DNA of 64,000 nt from positions 434,001 to 498,000 of the forward strand of contig NZ_FBYC01000004.1 of the NCBI RefSeq assembly GCF_001517585.1, read 5' to 3'. Each line of letters begins with the position of its first letter. The first letter of the stretch is position 1. A program made the translations under genes and the position numbers. A model generated the notes under the pieces. The model was given only the letters and a program-made list of their open reading frames with translations. It had not been told where the DNA came from and did not search any database. This stretch comes from Roseibaca calidilacus (lineage in GTDB: Bacteria > Pseudomonadota > Alphaproteobacteria > Rhodobacterales > Rhodobacteraceae). This document shows, one piece after another, positions 8,669 to 16,532 of the stretch.

Positions 8669-9132
8669 AGCTCGATTCCAAAGCCCGCCGTGTTTTGCGC
8701 AGCGCTGCGCGTTTCTATGCCGTGCAGGCGCTGTTCCAGATGGAAGCCTCTGACAGTGCCATCGGCACTGTGCTGCGCGAATTCGAGGACCATCGCATCG
8801 GCATAGAGGTCGAGGGCGAGGCATGGGCCGAAGCCGATATCAACTTCTTTCGCCGCGTAGTCGAAGCCGCCGTGGACCGTCAGGCGGCCATCGACCAGTT
8901 GACCGACCGTGCGCTGGTGGCGAAATGGCCGATTGCCCGCATTGACCCGACCTTGCGCGCGCTGTTCCGCGCCGCCGGGGCCGAGCTGCTGACCACAGAG
9001 CGCGACGCCCGCATTATTCTAAGCGAATACGTCACGCTGGCGGGCGATTTCTTCCCCGACTCGCGCGAGCAGAAATTCGTCAACGCGGTTCTGGACCACA
9101 TGGCGCGCGAGGTGCGCGCGGACGAGTTCTAG
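8665..9132 (+). CDS. nusB: Transcription antitermination factor NusB
   Basis: All-helical RNA-binding factor that pairs with NusE (ribosomal protein S10) on rRNA leader boxA. Begins with the helix RVLRSAARFYAVQALFQME and ends with the conserved LSEYVTLAGDF and REQKFVNAVLDHMA blocks. 155 aa. Its ATG overlaps the ribH stop. Confidence 0.94.
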   Translation: MKLDSKARRVLRSAARFYAVQALFQMEASDSAIGTVLREFEDHRIGIEVEGEAWAEADINFFRRVVEAAVDRQAAIDQLTDRALVAKWPIARIDPTLRALFRAAGAELLTTERDARIILSEYVTLAGDFFPDSREQKFVNAVLDHMAREVRADEF

Positions 9133-9137
9133 GCCCA

Positions 9138-9776
9138 ATGGATCTGCGCCTGACCCCGCGAATGCTGCTGGAAGCCTATCGGTTGGGAACCTTCCCGATG
9201 GCCGAAAGCCGCGAGGGGCGGGTGCTGTATTGGTTCGACCCGGTCGCCAGAGGGATCATGCCGCTTGACGGCTTTCACCTGTCACGGTCGCTAGCGCGAC
9301 ACATCCGCGATATGCCATGGCACGTCACGCTGAACACCGATTTCGAAGCTGTGATTGATGGCTGCGCCGACCGCCACAACACTTGGATAAATGCAGAGAT
9401 CAACGACCTGTTCACCGCGCTGCACCGCATGGGCCATGCGCATGCGCTGGAAGTTCGGGACGGGGACGACCTGATCGGCGGCATCTATGGGCTGGCCATT
9501 GGCGGCGCGTTCTGCGGTGAAAGCATGTTCTCGCGCCGCACCAACGCGTCCAAGGTCGCGCTGGCCTATCTGGTCGCGCATCTGAAGCGCTGCGGTTTCG
9601 TGCTGTTCGACACGCAATACCTGAACGACCATCTGGCCCGCTTGGGCGGTGTGGAAATTCCCCGCATGGAGTATCGCAAAGCTCTGGCGCAGGCGTTGAA
9701 ACTGCGGGCCGATATCCGCGCCCACCCGCTGCCCAGCGTTCAGGACGTGATGCAGCTAAGAAGCCAAAGATCGTAA
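9138..9776 (+). CDS. aat: Leucyl/phenylalanyl-tRNA-protein transferase
   Basis: Adds Leu or Phe to N-terminal Arg/Lys of proteins, an N-degron step for ClpAP. Signature blocks: LEAYRLGTFPMAES, YWFDPVARGIMPL, GGIYGLAIGGAFCGESMFS and DTQYLNDHLARLGG. 212 aa, normal for alphaproteobacteria. Its end overlaps the convergent DUF2155 gene by 37 bases. Confidence 0.95.
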   Translation: MDLRLTPRMLLEAYRLGTFPMAESREGRVLYWFDPVARGIMPLDGFHLSRSLARHIRDMPWHVTLNTDFEAVIDGCADRHNTWINAEINDLFTALHRMGHAHALEVRDGDDLIGGIYGLAIGGAFCGESMFSRRTNASKVALAYLVAHLKRCGFVLFDTQYLNDHLARLGGVEIPRMEYRKALAQALKLRADIRAHPLPSVQDVMQLRSQRS

Positions 9777-10126
9777 CGGGCATGATCCAGCGCGCTTAGC
9801 GCCGGGCTAGAGGCGATCATCCACCCGGCAAATAGCGGGGCATCCGCGCGGGTATCCTGCACCTCTATCCACGCATAGGCTTCGCCGGTCGGGTTGTCAT
9901 CGGGGTAGCGGCATTCGGACATCGTGACCTGTAAATGACCGATCATGTCGCTTTCACCATTCATCAGCCGAATATCGCGGCTGTTGCCCGCTACCTTGTC
10001 CAAGCCGCGCAACATTGCACCTTCGCCGGTCAGCACGCGTTCGGGCTGGCCGGGAATGGCAATGTCTTGCGCGGGCAGTGTGGCGGGTGCCAAAGCGCAG
10101 ACCATGGCTAGGACAAGGGCACGCAT
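9740..10126 (-). CDS. DUF2155 periplasmic protein
   Basis: A 128-aa secreted protein with a signal peptide (MRALVLAMVCALAPATLPAQ), then a DUF2155 core (VLTGEGAMLRGLDKVAGN, ECRYPDDNP). Function unknown. The family sits next to NDUFA12 and aat in Rhodobacteraceae, as here. The ATG at 10126 is chosen because the signal peptide begins there. The longer upstream frame is arginine-rich and not family-like. Confidence 0.85.
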   Translation of the reverse strand: MRALVLAMVCALAPATLPAQDIAIPGQPERVLTGEGAMLRGLDKVAGNSRDIRLMNGESDMIGHLQVTMSECRYPDDNPTGEAYAWIEVQDTRADAPLFAGWMIASSPALSALDHARYDLWLLSCITS

Positions 10127-10131
10127 GGGGG

Positions 10132-10506
10132 TTATTCCGGGCTCCAGGCCTCGTAGTCGCTGCGCTCGGTCGGCTGCGCACGACGAATGGACCCGGCGGG
10201 CGCATAGGCCAGCGCGGTGCCGGTCAGGTTTTCCTGATGCGGCTTTTCCCATGCTTTGTGGGGCAATGGTTTGTCGGTTGGCGGTTCGTCCCATGTATGG
10301 TGCAGCCAGCCATGCCAGTCAGGCGAGACGCGGCTGGCCTCAGATTCGCCATTATAGATGACCCAGCGCTTCTTCTTGTCGCGCGTTTGGTAGAAGATAT
10401 TGCCTTGATCGTCTTCGCCCACTTTCACGCCGTTACGCCATGTGAAGAACGCGGTGTTCAGCGTGGATGTGTTCCACCATGTCAGTAAGCGCAGCAGGAA
10501 TTTCAT
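10132..10506 (-). CDS. NDUFA12-family complex I accessory protein
   Basis: Bacterial homologue of the mitochondrial complex I subunit NDUFA12 (B17.2), found in alphaproteobacteria as a supernumerary subunit of NADH dehydrogenase. Conserved blocks: [23 protein letters not shown] and [15 protein letters not shown]. 124 aa. Transcribed with DUF2155, five bases apart. Confidence 0.92.
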   Translation of the reverse strand: MKFLLRLLTWWNTSTLNTAFFTWRNGVKVGEDDQGNIFYQTRDKKKRWVIYNGESEASRVSPDWHGWLHHTWDEPPTDKPLPHKAWEKPHQENLTGTALAYAPAGSIRRAQPTERSDYEAWSPE

Positions 10507-10620
10507 GGGGCACCTGTTCCGGTCATGTTTGCCCGCTTATGCACCAGCCAAGGGCGGAAATCCAGACCCTTGCACGCGGGCGCGGCGGGGCTAAATCTAG
10601 TATGGAAACCGGAGAGAGCC

Positions 10621-11064
10621 ATGCCCAAATACGAACGCCGCCCCGAAGTGATCGATGCGCTAACCCCCGAGCAATACCGCGTGACGCAGGAAAACGGCAC
10701 CGAACGCCCATGGACGGGGGCGTACAATGACGAAAAACGCGCGGGGATCTATGTTGATATCGTCTCGGGAGAGCCGTTATTCGCGTCATCCGACAAGTTC
10801 GAATCGGGTTGCGGCTGGCCCAGTTTTACCAAACCGCTCGAGCCTGAGCATGTGACAGAGCTGCCCGATAACAGCCTTGGCATGCGGCGGGTCGAGGTGC
10901 GTTCCAAGCATGGCGACAGCCATTTGGGCCATGTGTTCAATGACGGACCGCGCGACCGCGGTGGTTTGCGCTATTGCATCAATTCTGCGTCACTGCGCTT
11001 CATCCCGCGCGAGGAGATGGCGGCAGAGGGCTATGGCGCATATTTGGATCAGGTCGAGGGGTAG
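10621..11064 (+). CDS. msrB: Peptide methionine (R)-S-oxide reductase
   Basis: Repairs methionine-R-sulfoxide. The catalytic Cys lies in LRYCINS, and the [17 protein letters not shown] and FIPREEM blocks are present. The two CxxC pairs that bind zinc in many MsrBs are missing (residues around GEPLFASS and RSKHGDS), so this is a zinc-free form. The Cys in GCGWPSF could be the resolving Cys. ATG at 10621 follows a CCGGAGAG site. 147 aa. Confidence 0.93.
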   Translation: MPKYERRPEVIDALTPEQYRVTQENGTERPWTGAYNDEKRAGIYVDIVSGEPLFASSDKFESGCGWPSFTKPLEPEHVTELPDNSLGMRRVEVRSKHGDSHLGHVFNDGPRDRGGLRYCINSASLRFIPREEMAAEGYGAYLDQVEG

Positions 11065-11093
11065 GCGCGACGCGCGCCGCCCATGACCCGCGC

Positions 11094-11972
11094 CTAACTT
11101 GGCGCTTTGCCCGCTTGCCGTGCGCGCCAGAGCGTGAACACGCCCGCGCCGACCACGACCGCCGCACCAAGGGCCACGTTCAGCCGCAGGGTTTCGTCAA
11201 ACAGCATAATCCCCAAGCCGGTCGCGAAGGGCAGTTGCAAATAGGCAAAGGGCTGCACCGCGCTGGCCTCTGCCAGTTCATAGGCGCGGATCAGCAGGAA
11301 ATGGCTGAAGGCGGAACTGACGCAAAGCGCCCCCATCCAGACCCAATCGCCCGGCGCCATCGGTTCCCAGAACCAGATGCCCACGGCGGTCATGGCGACC
11401 GCGCCCACCGTGCCGGTCCAGAAGAAACTGACCGCCGCCGGGTCTTGCCGCCCGACATAGCGTGTCAGCAACCCGTAAAGCGCGAACATGGTCGCAGCCA
11501 GCAAGGGCACAAGCGCTTCAATCTGGAACACGCCATAGCCCGGTTGCAAGATGATCAGCACGCCTACGAACCCGATGCCAATTGCGGCCCAGCGCCGCCA
11601 GCCGACGTTTTCGCCCAAGATCGGGCCGGACAGCGCCGCAATCAGCAGCGGGTAGACCGCGAATACGGCATGCGCCTCTGTCAGGCCCAGCAGCACGAAA
11701 GCCGTGACCATGACGCACACCTCTGCCGCCAGAATCAGCCCGCGCAAAGCTTGGACAATGGGTTGCTTGGTGGCTGCCGCGCGGCGCAGCCCCCCGGCCT
11801 TGCGCGTGGCCACCGCGATCACGAAGGCCCCGAAGAACCAATAGCGGATCATGATAATCATCAGCACGTTGTATTCGCCCGCCAGATGCCGCGAGAACGC
11901 GTCTTGCAGCGCGAAGATCAGCGCGACCGCGACCATCAGCCAGATGCCCTTGGTGGTGTCCTGTTCGGTCAT
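11094..11972 (-). CDS. EamA/DMT-family transporter
   Basis: A 292-aa drug/metabolite transporter-type membrane protein with about ten hydrophobic segments in two EamA repeats. Substrate unknown. It overlaps mnmD upstream by four bases, so the two are translationally coupled. That coupling is not a known functional link. Confidence 0.85.
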   Translation of the reverse strand: MTEQDTTKGIWLMVAVALIFALQDAFSRHLAGEYNVLMIIMIRYWFFGAFVIAVATRKAGGLRRAAATKQPIVQALRGLILAAEVCVMVTAFVLLGLTEAHAVFAVYPLLIAALSGPILGENVGWRRWAAIGIGFVGVLIILQPGYGVFQIEALVPLLAATMFALYGLLTRYVGRQDPAAVSFFWTGTVGAVAMTAVGIWFWEPMAPGDWVWMGALCVSSAFSHFLLIRAYELAEASAVQPFAYLQLPFATGLGIMLFDETLRLNVALGAAVVVGAGVFTLWRARQAGKAPS

Positions 11973-12622
11973 GGCAGGATGCCCCGGCTCATATGTCGTT
12001 TGCGCCCGAAGCCCGGCGCGCGGGTAACGCTAAAACCTGCATCCGCCAAAGCCCGGCGCACCGCCCCTGCCGCCGTGTAGGTGGCGAATGTGCCGCCGCG
12101 ATTGGTGTGGCGCGCGACCTCTGCCATGATCTCTGGTGCCCACATCTCGGGGTTCTTGGCTGGCGAAAACCCGTCCAGATACCATGCATCTGCGCGGCCT
12201 TGCCATGCCGGCAGGGTGGTGGCGATGTCGCCCACGATCACCTCGACCGCCACCGCGCCAAGCGTGAAGGCGCGCGCCCCGCTGGCCCATGCGGTGACAA
12301 GCGCGCTTGCCTCCAGCTCTGGAAAGGCCGCCAAGGCGCGGGCCATGTCAGCCGCGGTCATGGGGAAGGCTTCGAAACTGGTGTAGCGGATCGGGACAGG
12401 GGGCGACGCGGCAACCGTGGCCAGCAGGTTCAAACCGGTGCCAAAGCCCAATTCGGCAATGTGAAAACCGGGGACCGCACGCGCGGGCAGGTCGTTTCCG
12501 GCCAAAAACACATGCCTTGTTTCCGCCAGCCCATCGGCCAGCGAGAAATACGGGTCATCGAACCGGCGCGCCACCGGGATCGTCCCGTCCCGCCATTCCA
12601 ACTCTGCGCTCTGGTCCTGCAT
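11969..12622 (-). CDS. mnmD: tRNA U34 methyltransferase MnmD
   Basis: SAM-dependent methyltransferase forming 5-methylaminomethyl-2-thiouridine at the tRNA wobble base. It corresponds to the N-terminal half of E. coli MnmC: ELGFGTGLNLLA (SAM motif), WYLDGFSPAKNPEMW and YTAAGAVRRAL blocks. 217 aa. The FAD half is encoded separately and divergently, 53 bases away. Confidence 0.9.
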   Translation of the reverse strand: MQDQSAELEWRDGTIPVARRFDDPYFSLADGLAETRHVFLAGNDLPARAVPGFHIAELGFGTGLNLLATVAASPPVPIRYTSFEAFPMTAADMARALAAFPELEASALVTAWASGARAFTLGAVAVEVIVGDIATTLPAWQGRADAWYLDGFSPAKNPEMWAPEIMAEVARHTNRGGTFATYTAAGAVRRALADAGFSVTRAPGFGRKRHMSRGILP

Positions 12623-12675
12623 GGGCGTCTGCTTTATGTCACATGTTCAGCAAGTCATGGCGGGGACGCAGGGAA

Positions 12676-13710
12676 ATGACAATGGCCGATGTGACGATCA
12701 TGGGGGCAGGGGTCTTCGGTCTGACGGTGGCGCTGGCCTGCGCTGACCGGGGTGCGCGCGTGCGGGTGATCGAAAAGCGCGCCCCCGGTGCCGGGTCCAG
12801 CGGCGGGATTGTCGGCGCGCTGGCCCCGCATGTGCCAGAGAACTGGAACGCCAAGAAAGCCATGCAGTTCGAAGCCCTGCGCATGGCCGAACACTACTGG
12901 GCCGATATCGCCGCGCGCGGCGGCGTCGATCCGGGCTATGCCCGCACGGGGCGCGTGCAGCCCTTGGCGCATGGCGCGGTCGATCTGGCCCGCTCACGCG
13001 AAGCGCAGGCCCGCGATCTGTGGCAGGGCTTTGCCACATGGCGCGTGCTGCCCGTGGCGGATGCGCCGGGGCTGGCGGTGGACGCGCCCTCGGGCTTTGT
13101 GGTGCATGACACATTGACCGCGCGGCTGCACCCGCGCCGGGCAGGCGCGGCGCTGGTGGCGGCGCTGTCCGCCCAAGGTGTGACGGTCGAACAAGGTGAC
13201 TCGCCCCAAGGCGGCACCGTGATCTGGGCCACGGGGTATGAGGGGCTGGCGGACCTGTCCCGCGATCTGGCCCGCAACATGGGCGGCGGGGTGAAAGGGC
13301 AATCCTTGCTTCTGGCCCATGCTGCCCCAAACCTGCCGCAGGTTTTTGCCGAAGGGCTGCATATTGTGCCCCATGCCGATGGGACAGTTGCCATCGGGTC
13401 CACCAGCGAGCGCGAATTCGACGCCCCCGACACGACCGATGCGCAATGCGAGGCGCTTCTTGCCCGTGCACGTGCCGCCTGTCCCGAACTGGCAAAAGCC
13501 GCAGTCATCGCGCGCTGGGCCGGGGTGCGCCCGCGCGCCCAATCGCGCGCCCCGCTGATGGGGGCATGGCCGGGCCGCGATGGGCATTTCGTATTCAACG
13601 GCGGTTTCAAGATCGGCTTTGCCATGGCACCGGCGCTGGCGCAGATCATGGCCGATCTGGTTCTGGACCGGCGCGACCGCGTGCCAGACGGGTTCGGGCT
13701 GGTTGCCTAA
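12676..13710 (+). CDS. FAD-dependent oxidoreductase, MnmC C-terminal-domain type
   Basis: DAO-family flavoenzyme (344 aa) with a Rossmann GxGxxG motif (IMGAGVFGLTVALA) and C-terminal FAD-binding block (GGFKIGFAMAPALAQ). Divergent from mnmD with 53 bases between start codons. It is therefore probably the oxidoreductase half of MnmC, which removes the carboxymethyl group of cmnm5U34. A generic glycine/D-amino-acid oxidase role remains possible. Start at ATG 12676 after a GCAGGGA site. Confidence 0.75.
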   Translation: MTMADVTIMGAGVFGLTVALACADRGARVRVIEKRAPGAGSSGGIVGALAPHVPENWNAKKAMQFEALRMAEHYWADIAARGGVDPGYARTGRVQPLAHGAVDLARSREAQARDLWQGFATWRVLPVADAPGLAVDAPSGFVVHDTLTARLHPRRAGAALVAALSAQGVTVEQGDSPQGGTVIWATGYEGLADLSRDLARNMGGGVKGQSLLLAHAAPNLPQVFAEGLHIVPHADGTVAIGSTSEREFDAPDTTDAQCEALLARARAACPELAKAAVIARWAGVRPRAQSRAPLMGAWPGRDGHFVFNGGFKIGFAMAPALAQIMADLVLDRRDRVPDGFGLVA

Positions 13711-13950
13711 CCGGGTCGGGCAAAGCCGCGCCGCAGGCAAAACATGCAATTAGTGCCGAAATGGCTAAGCTTAGCCGCAGCACCATGAATTCGTTGCGAG
13801 AGAGGATCTTGATACGAACACATTGTCGGCAGCCCACCGGGCGGCATCTAGCTTCCTTGCCATGCCTTCTCGCCGCTTTGCTGTTTCTGGTATTTGGCGC
13901 GATTGCCTTGCTTCGGCGGGGCCATGTGTCAGAAGCAATGGCCTATGGCG
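13711..13950 (+). other. Intergenic region with a doubtful small ORF
   Basis: Gap between two convergent genes. One frame (ATG 13761 or 13785, stop 13979) would encode a basic peptide with one membrane segment (LPCLLAALLFLVFGAIALL) that runs into the 3' end of the glycosyltransferase gene. There is no clear ribosome site, so it is not called as a gene. Confidence 0.3.
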
Positions 13951-15003
13951 CTAACCCTGCGGTGACAATGCAGCCTTGACCGCCCCTGCCAGAATGCTGG
14001 CCGTGTCCTTCCACCCGGGCAGACAGGCGGCGCGCGCTAGGCTTTGCGCGCTTAGCCGCGCGTGCAGGTCAGCATCGCTGAGGACTGCGCGCAAATGGGC
14101 GGCGAAGGCGGACGCGTCACCCGGCGGGGCCAGCAGGCCACTGCCGTCCAGCGCTTCGGGCACGGCCCCCGTGGCGCAGGAAATCACCGGCAAGCCATGC
14201 TGTTGCGCTTCTGACAGGACCATGCCGTAGCCCTCGTAGCGGGTGGCCAGCGCAAACAGGCTGGCTTGGGCATAAAGCGCGGCTAAAGCGTCGGCGTCCA
14301 GTTCACCGGGCAGCATGACACGGTCGGTCAAGCCCAACGCCCTGCGCAGACCCTGCAATTCTGCGACATGGTCGGCCTCATGGTGGCGGCCCACGATCAC
14401 CGCGCGCCAGTCCAGATCGGCAACCGCACCCAGCGCGCGCAACAGCACGTCATGGCCCTTGCGGTGGCAGAGCAGCCCGACCGACAGGATCAGCGGCGGC
14501 CCGTCAGTGGCGGCAGGGGCGCGCGGGGGCGCAGGCTGGAAGCCCGGATGGGCGACATGAATGCGGCTGGCTGGCACACCGAACTGGTCGCGCAGCAGCC
14601 CGCCCACATGCGCTGAGGGCACGACCACCTGCGCTGCATAGGCCAAATTCGCCCGCTCGCGCGCGTGCAGGTCTGTGGCAAGATCGGGCGACAGGCCCGG
14701 CTCCAGCGCAAGCGGGTGATGCACAAGCGCAATCATGGGGCGCGCCAGCGTTGCGACACATCTTTCGGAAAAGGCGCCAAAGGCCAGACCGTCGATCACC
14801 ACCGGGCACCCGGCGGGCAGCGCTCCCAAGCGCGCCAAGGCCGCGCTTTCTTGCGCCTTGGTCTGGTTCGGCCAATCCCCGGGCAGCGCTATCAGCGTCA
14901 CGTCCTGCCCGGCAGCGCGCAGGGCGTCAATCACCTTGCGATCATAAAGCGTGCCACCGGTGCGCGCCTCTGGGTCGCCCGGTATGGCAAAGGCCAGTTG
15001 CAT
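13951..15003 (-). CDS. Family 4-type glycosyltransferase
   Basis: GT-B fold glycosyltransferase (350 aa). The C-terminal nucleotide-sugar domain is clear: ILSVGLLCHRKGHDVLLRAL, then YEGYGMVLSEAQQHGLPVI with the EX7E-like motif. It begins LAFAIPGDPEARTGG. It overlaps the opgG start by one base and lies at the end of the OPG operon, so it may decorate periplasmic glucans or another surface glycan. The substrate cannot be read from the sequence. Confidence 0.8.
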   Translation of the reverse strand: MQLAFAIPGDPEARTGGTLYDRKVIDALRAAGQDVTLIALPGDWPNQTKAQESAALARLGALPAGCPVVIDGLAFGAFSERCVATLARPMIALVHHPLALEPGLSPDLATDLHARERANLAYAAQVVVPSAHVGGLLRDQFGVPASRIHVAHPGFQPAPPRAPAATDGPPLILSVGLLCHRKGHDVLLRALGAVADLDWRAVIVGRHHEADHVAELQGLRRALGLTDRVMLPGELDADALAALYAQASLFALATRYEGYGMVLSEAQQHGLPVISCATGAVPEALDGSGLLAPPGDASAFAAHLRAVLSDADLHARLSAQSLARAACLPGWKDTASILAGAVKAALSPQG

Positions 15004-16532
15004 CAGACACCCCCGTCCACGGTTCGGGTCCAGCGGTGCAGCCAGACCGGTGCCAGTGGCGTGCCATCCTGCGCGCGCAGGCGCAAGCGCAATTCCGCGA
15101 CCTCTTGGCCGGGGCGGGGTGTGAAGACGAAACTCGCGCGCCAGCCTTCCGCCCGCGCCGCCAACGGGTAGAGCGCTTCGCCCGTGACCGCGCCCGGTGC
15201 AGCGCCCGCCACCTCTAGCCGCGCGCCCGACATATCGGGCATTGGCCCGGTTTCGGTGTAGTCAATGACAAACAGCCGGGCATCACCTGCATTCGGCTCT
15301 AGCCCCGAAGCGCTGCGCACGGGCGATAACGGTTCCGGCCGCGGCGGCAATGTGGCCGGGCCGGGCGCGGTAAAGTCCAGCCGGTAGTCGAAACGATGTG
15401 CGCCGGGGTCCAGCACCCGGTCGGGACGCCAGAACACCACGATATTGTCGGCAAATTCGTTCTCGGTCGGGATTTCCAGCAACATCACCGCACCTGCGCC
15501 CCAATCGCCCCGTGGCGTGACAAACCCTGAGGGGCGGCGGTGATAGGCCCCTTCCTGATCTCGGAACCGTTCGAAATCGGTCGGCATTTGCACCAGCCCG
15601 AAACCGCGCGGGCCGGAATCTGAAAAGGCCGACATCTGCACCTGCGCCGGGTTGGCCAGCGGGCGCCATAGCCGTTCGCCTGCGCCATTGTCGATGACAA
15701 GCGTGTCGCTGTCATGCACGGCGGGGCGAAAATCGTCGATCCGGGCAGGGCCCATGTCACTGTGCTGGAACATGGATGTCAGCGGGGCGATCCCGGCATC
15801 CGCCAGCGGCACGCGCGGGAACAGGTGCAAGGCGCACTCCAGAACCGTGCGCGTGCCGGGGCGCAGCGTGGCAACCAGCGCGGCGCTGGCGCGCGTGCTG
15901 TCGATCAGACAACCAAAGCGCAGGTCAGCTTGCGTGCCGAACACTTCGATCCGGGTAAAGCGCGGAAATTCCTCTGGCGCAGGCCCGCCGGTGCCCAGCG
16001 CCAGTGCGCGCGCTGACAGGCCATAGACCGTATCCTTGGCAAGCGCCCGGAAATAGCTGGCGCCTTGCAACACCAGAACGTCATCCCAACGGTCGGGCAC
16101 GTTCAGCCTATGGCGCAAGCGCAGCCCGGAAAAGCCCATATCTGCGGCATCTTGCGTGGCGGCATCGGCGGTAAAATACCGCTGGTCAAATGTATAAAGC
16201 GCAGGCGAGAAGCGCGTGTCATGCCCCGGAAGGCCAATCGCCACGGGTTCACGAAACAGCCAGCCCGGTGGCAACAGGTCGGCGCGATAGTCCGATCCCA
16301 GCGCCAGATCGCCGCTGACCCCCGGTCGCGTGCGAATGCCGCGATAGCTGTCATAGTTGGCACGCTCAAAGGGCGCGGACAGCTTGGTCGTGTCGGGGCG
16401 GTAAGGGCGGCCCGCGATGGCCCGCGCGGTTTCGATCAGGCGGTGTTCGGCGTCCTGATCCTGCGCCCGCGACATCACCGGCGGCAGCGCCAGACTGGCC
16501 GCGCTGCCCCATAAAAAGGCCCGCCGTTTCAT
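15003..16532 (-). CDS. opgG: Periplasmic glucan biosynthesis protein OpgG/OpgD family
   Basis: MdoG-family beta-sandwich protein (509 aa) acting in the periplasm on the glucan backbone. It starts with a twin-arginine-type signal (MKRRAFLWGSAASLALPPVMSRA). Family blocks: RPYRPDTTKLSAPF, NYDSYRGIRTRP, GSDYRADLLPPGWLF and RFRDQEGAYHRRPS. The Tat signal is more typical of OpgD, but the position next to opgH favours OpgG. It overlaps the opgH stop by four bases. Confidence 0.9.
   Translation of the reverse strand: MKRRAFLWGSAASLALPPVMSRAQDQDAEHRLIETARAIAGRPYRPDTTKLSAPFERANYDSYRGIRTRPGVSGDLALGSDYRADLLPPGWLFREPVAIGLPGHDTRFSPALYTFDQRYFTADAATQDAADMGFSGLRLRHRLNVPDRWDDVLVLQGASYFRALAKDTVYGLSARALALGTGGPAPEEFPRFTRIEVFGTQADLRFGCLIDSTRASAALVATLRPGTRTVLECALHLFPRVPLADAGIAPLTSMFQHSDMGPARIDDFRPAVHDSDTLVIDNGAGERLWRPLANPAQVQMSAFSDSGPRGFGLVQMPTDFERFRDQEGAYHRRPSGFVTPRGDWGAGAVMLLEIPTENEFADNIVVFWRPDRVLDPGAHRFDYRLDFTAPGPATLPPRPEPLSPVRSASGLEPNAGDARLFVIDYTETGPMPDMSGARLEVAGAAPGAVTGEALYPLAARAEGWRASFVFTPRPGQEVAELRLRLRAQDGTPLAPVWLHRWTRTVDGGV

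Noticed and set aside
13761-13979. Small membrane ORF between convergent genes
   Set aside because: No ribosome site, overlaps the 3' end of the glycosyltransferase gene, composition unremarkable.
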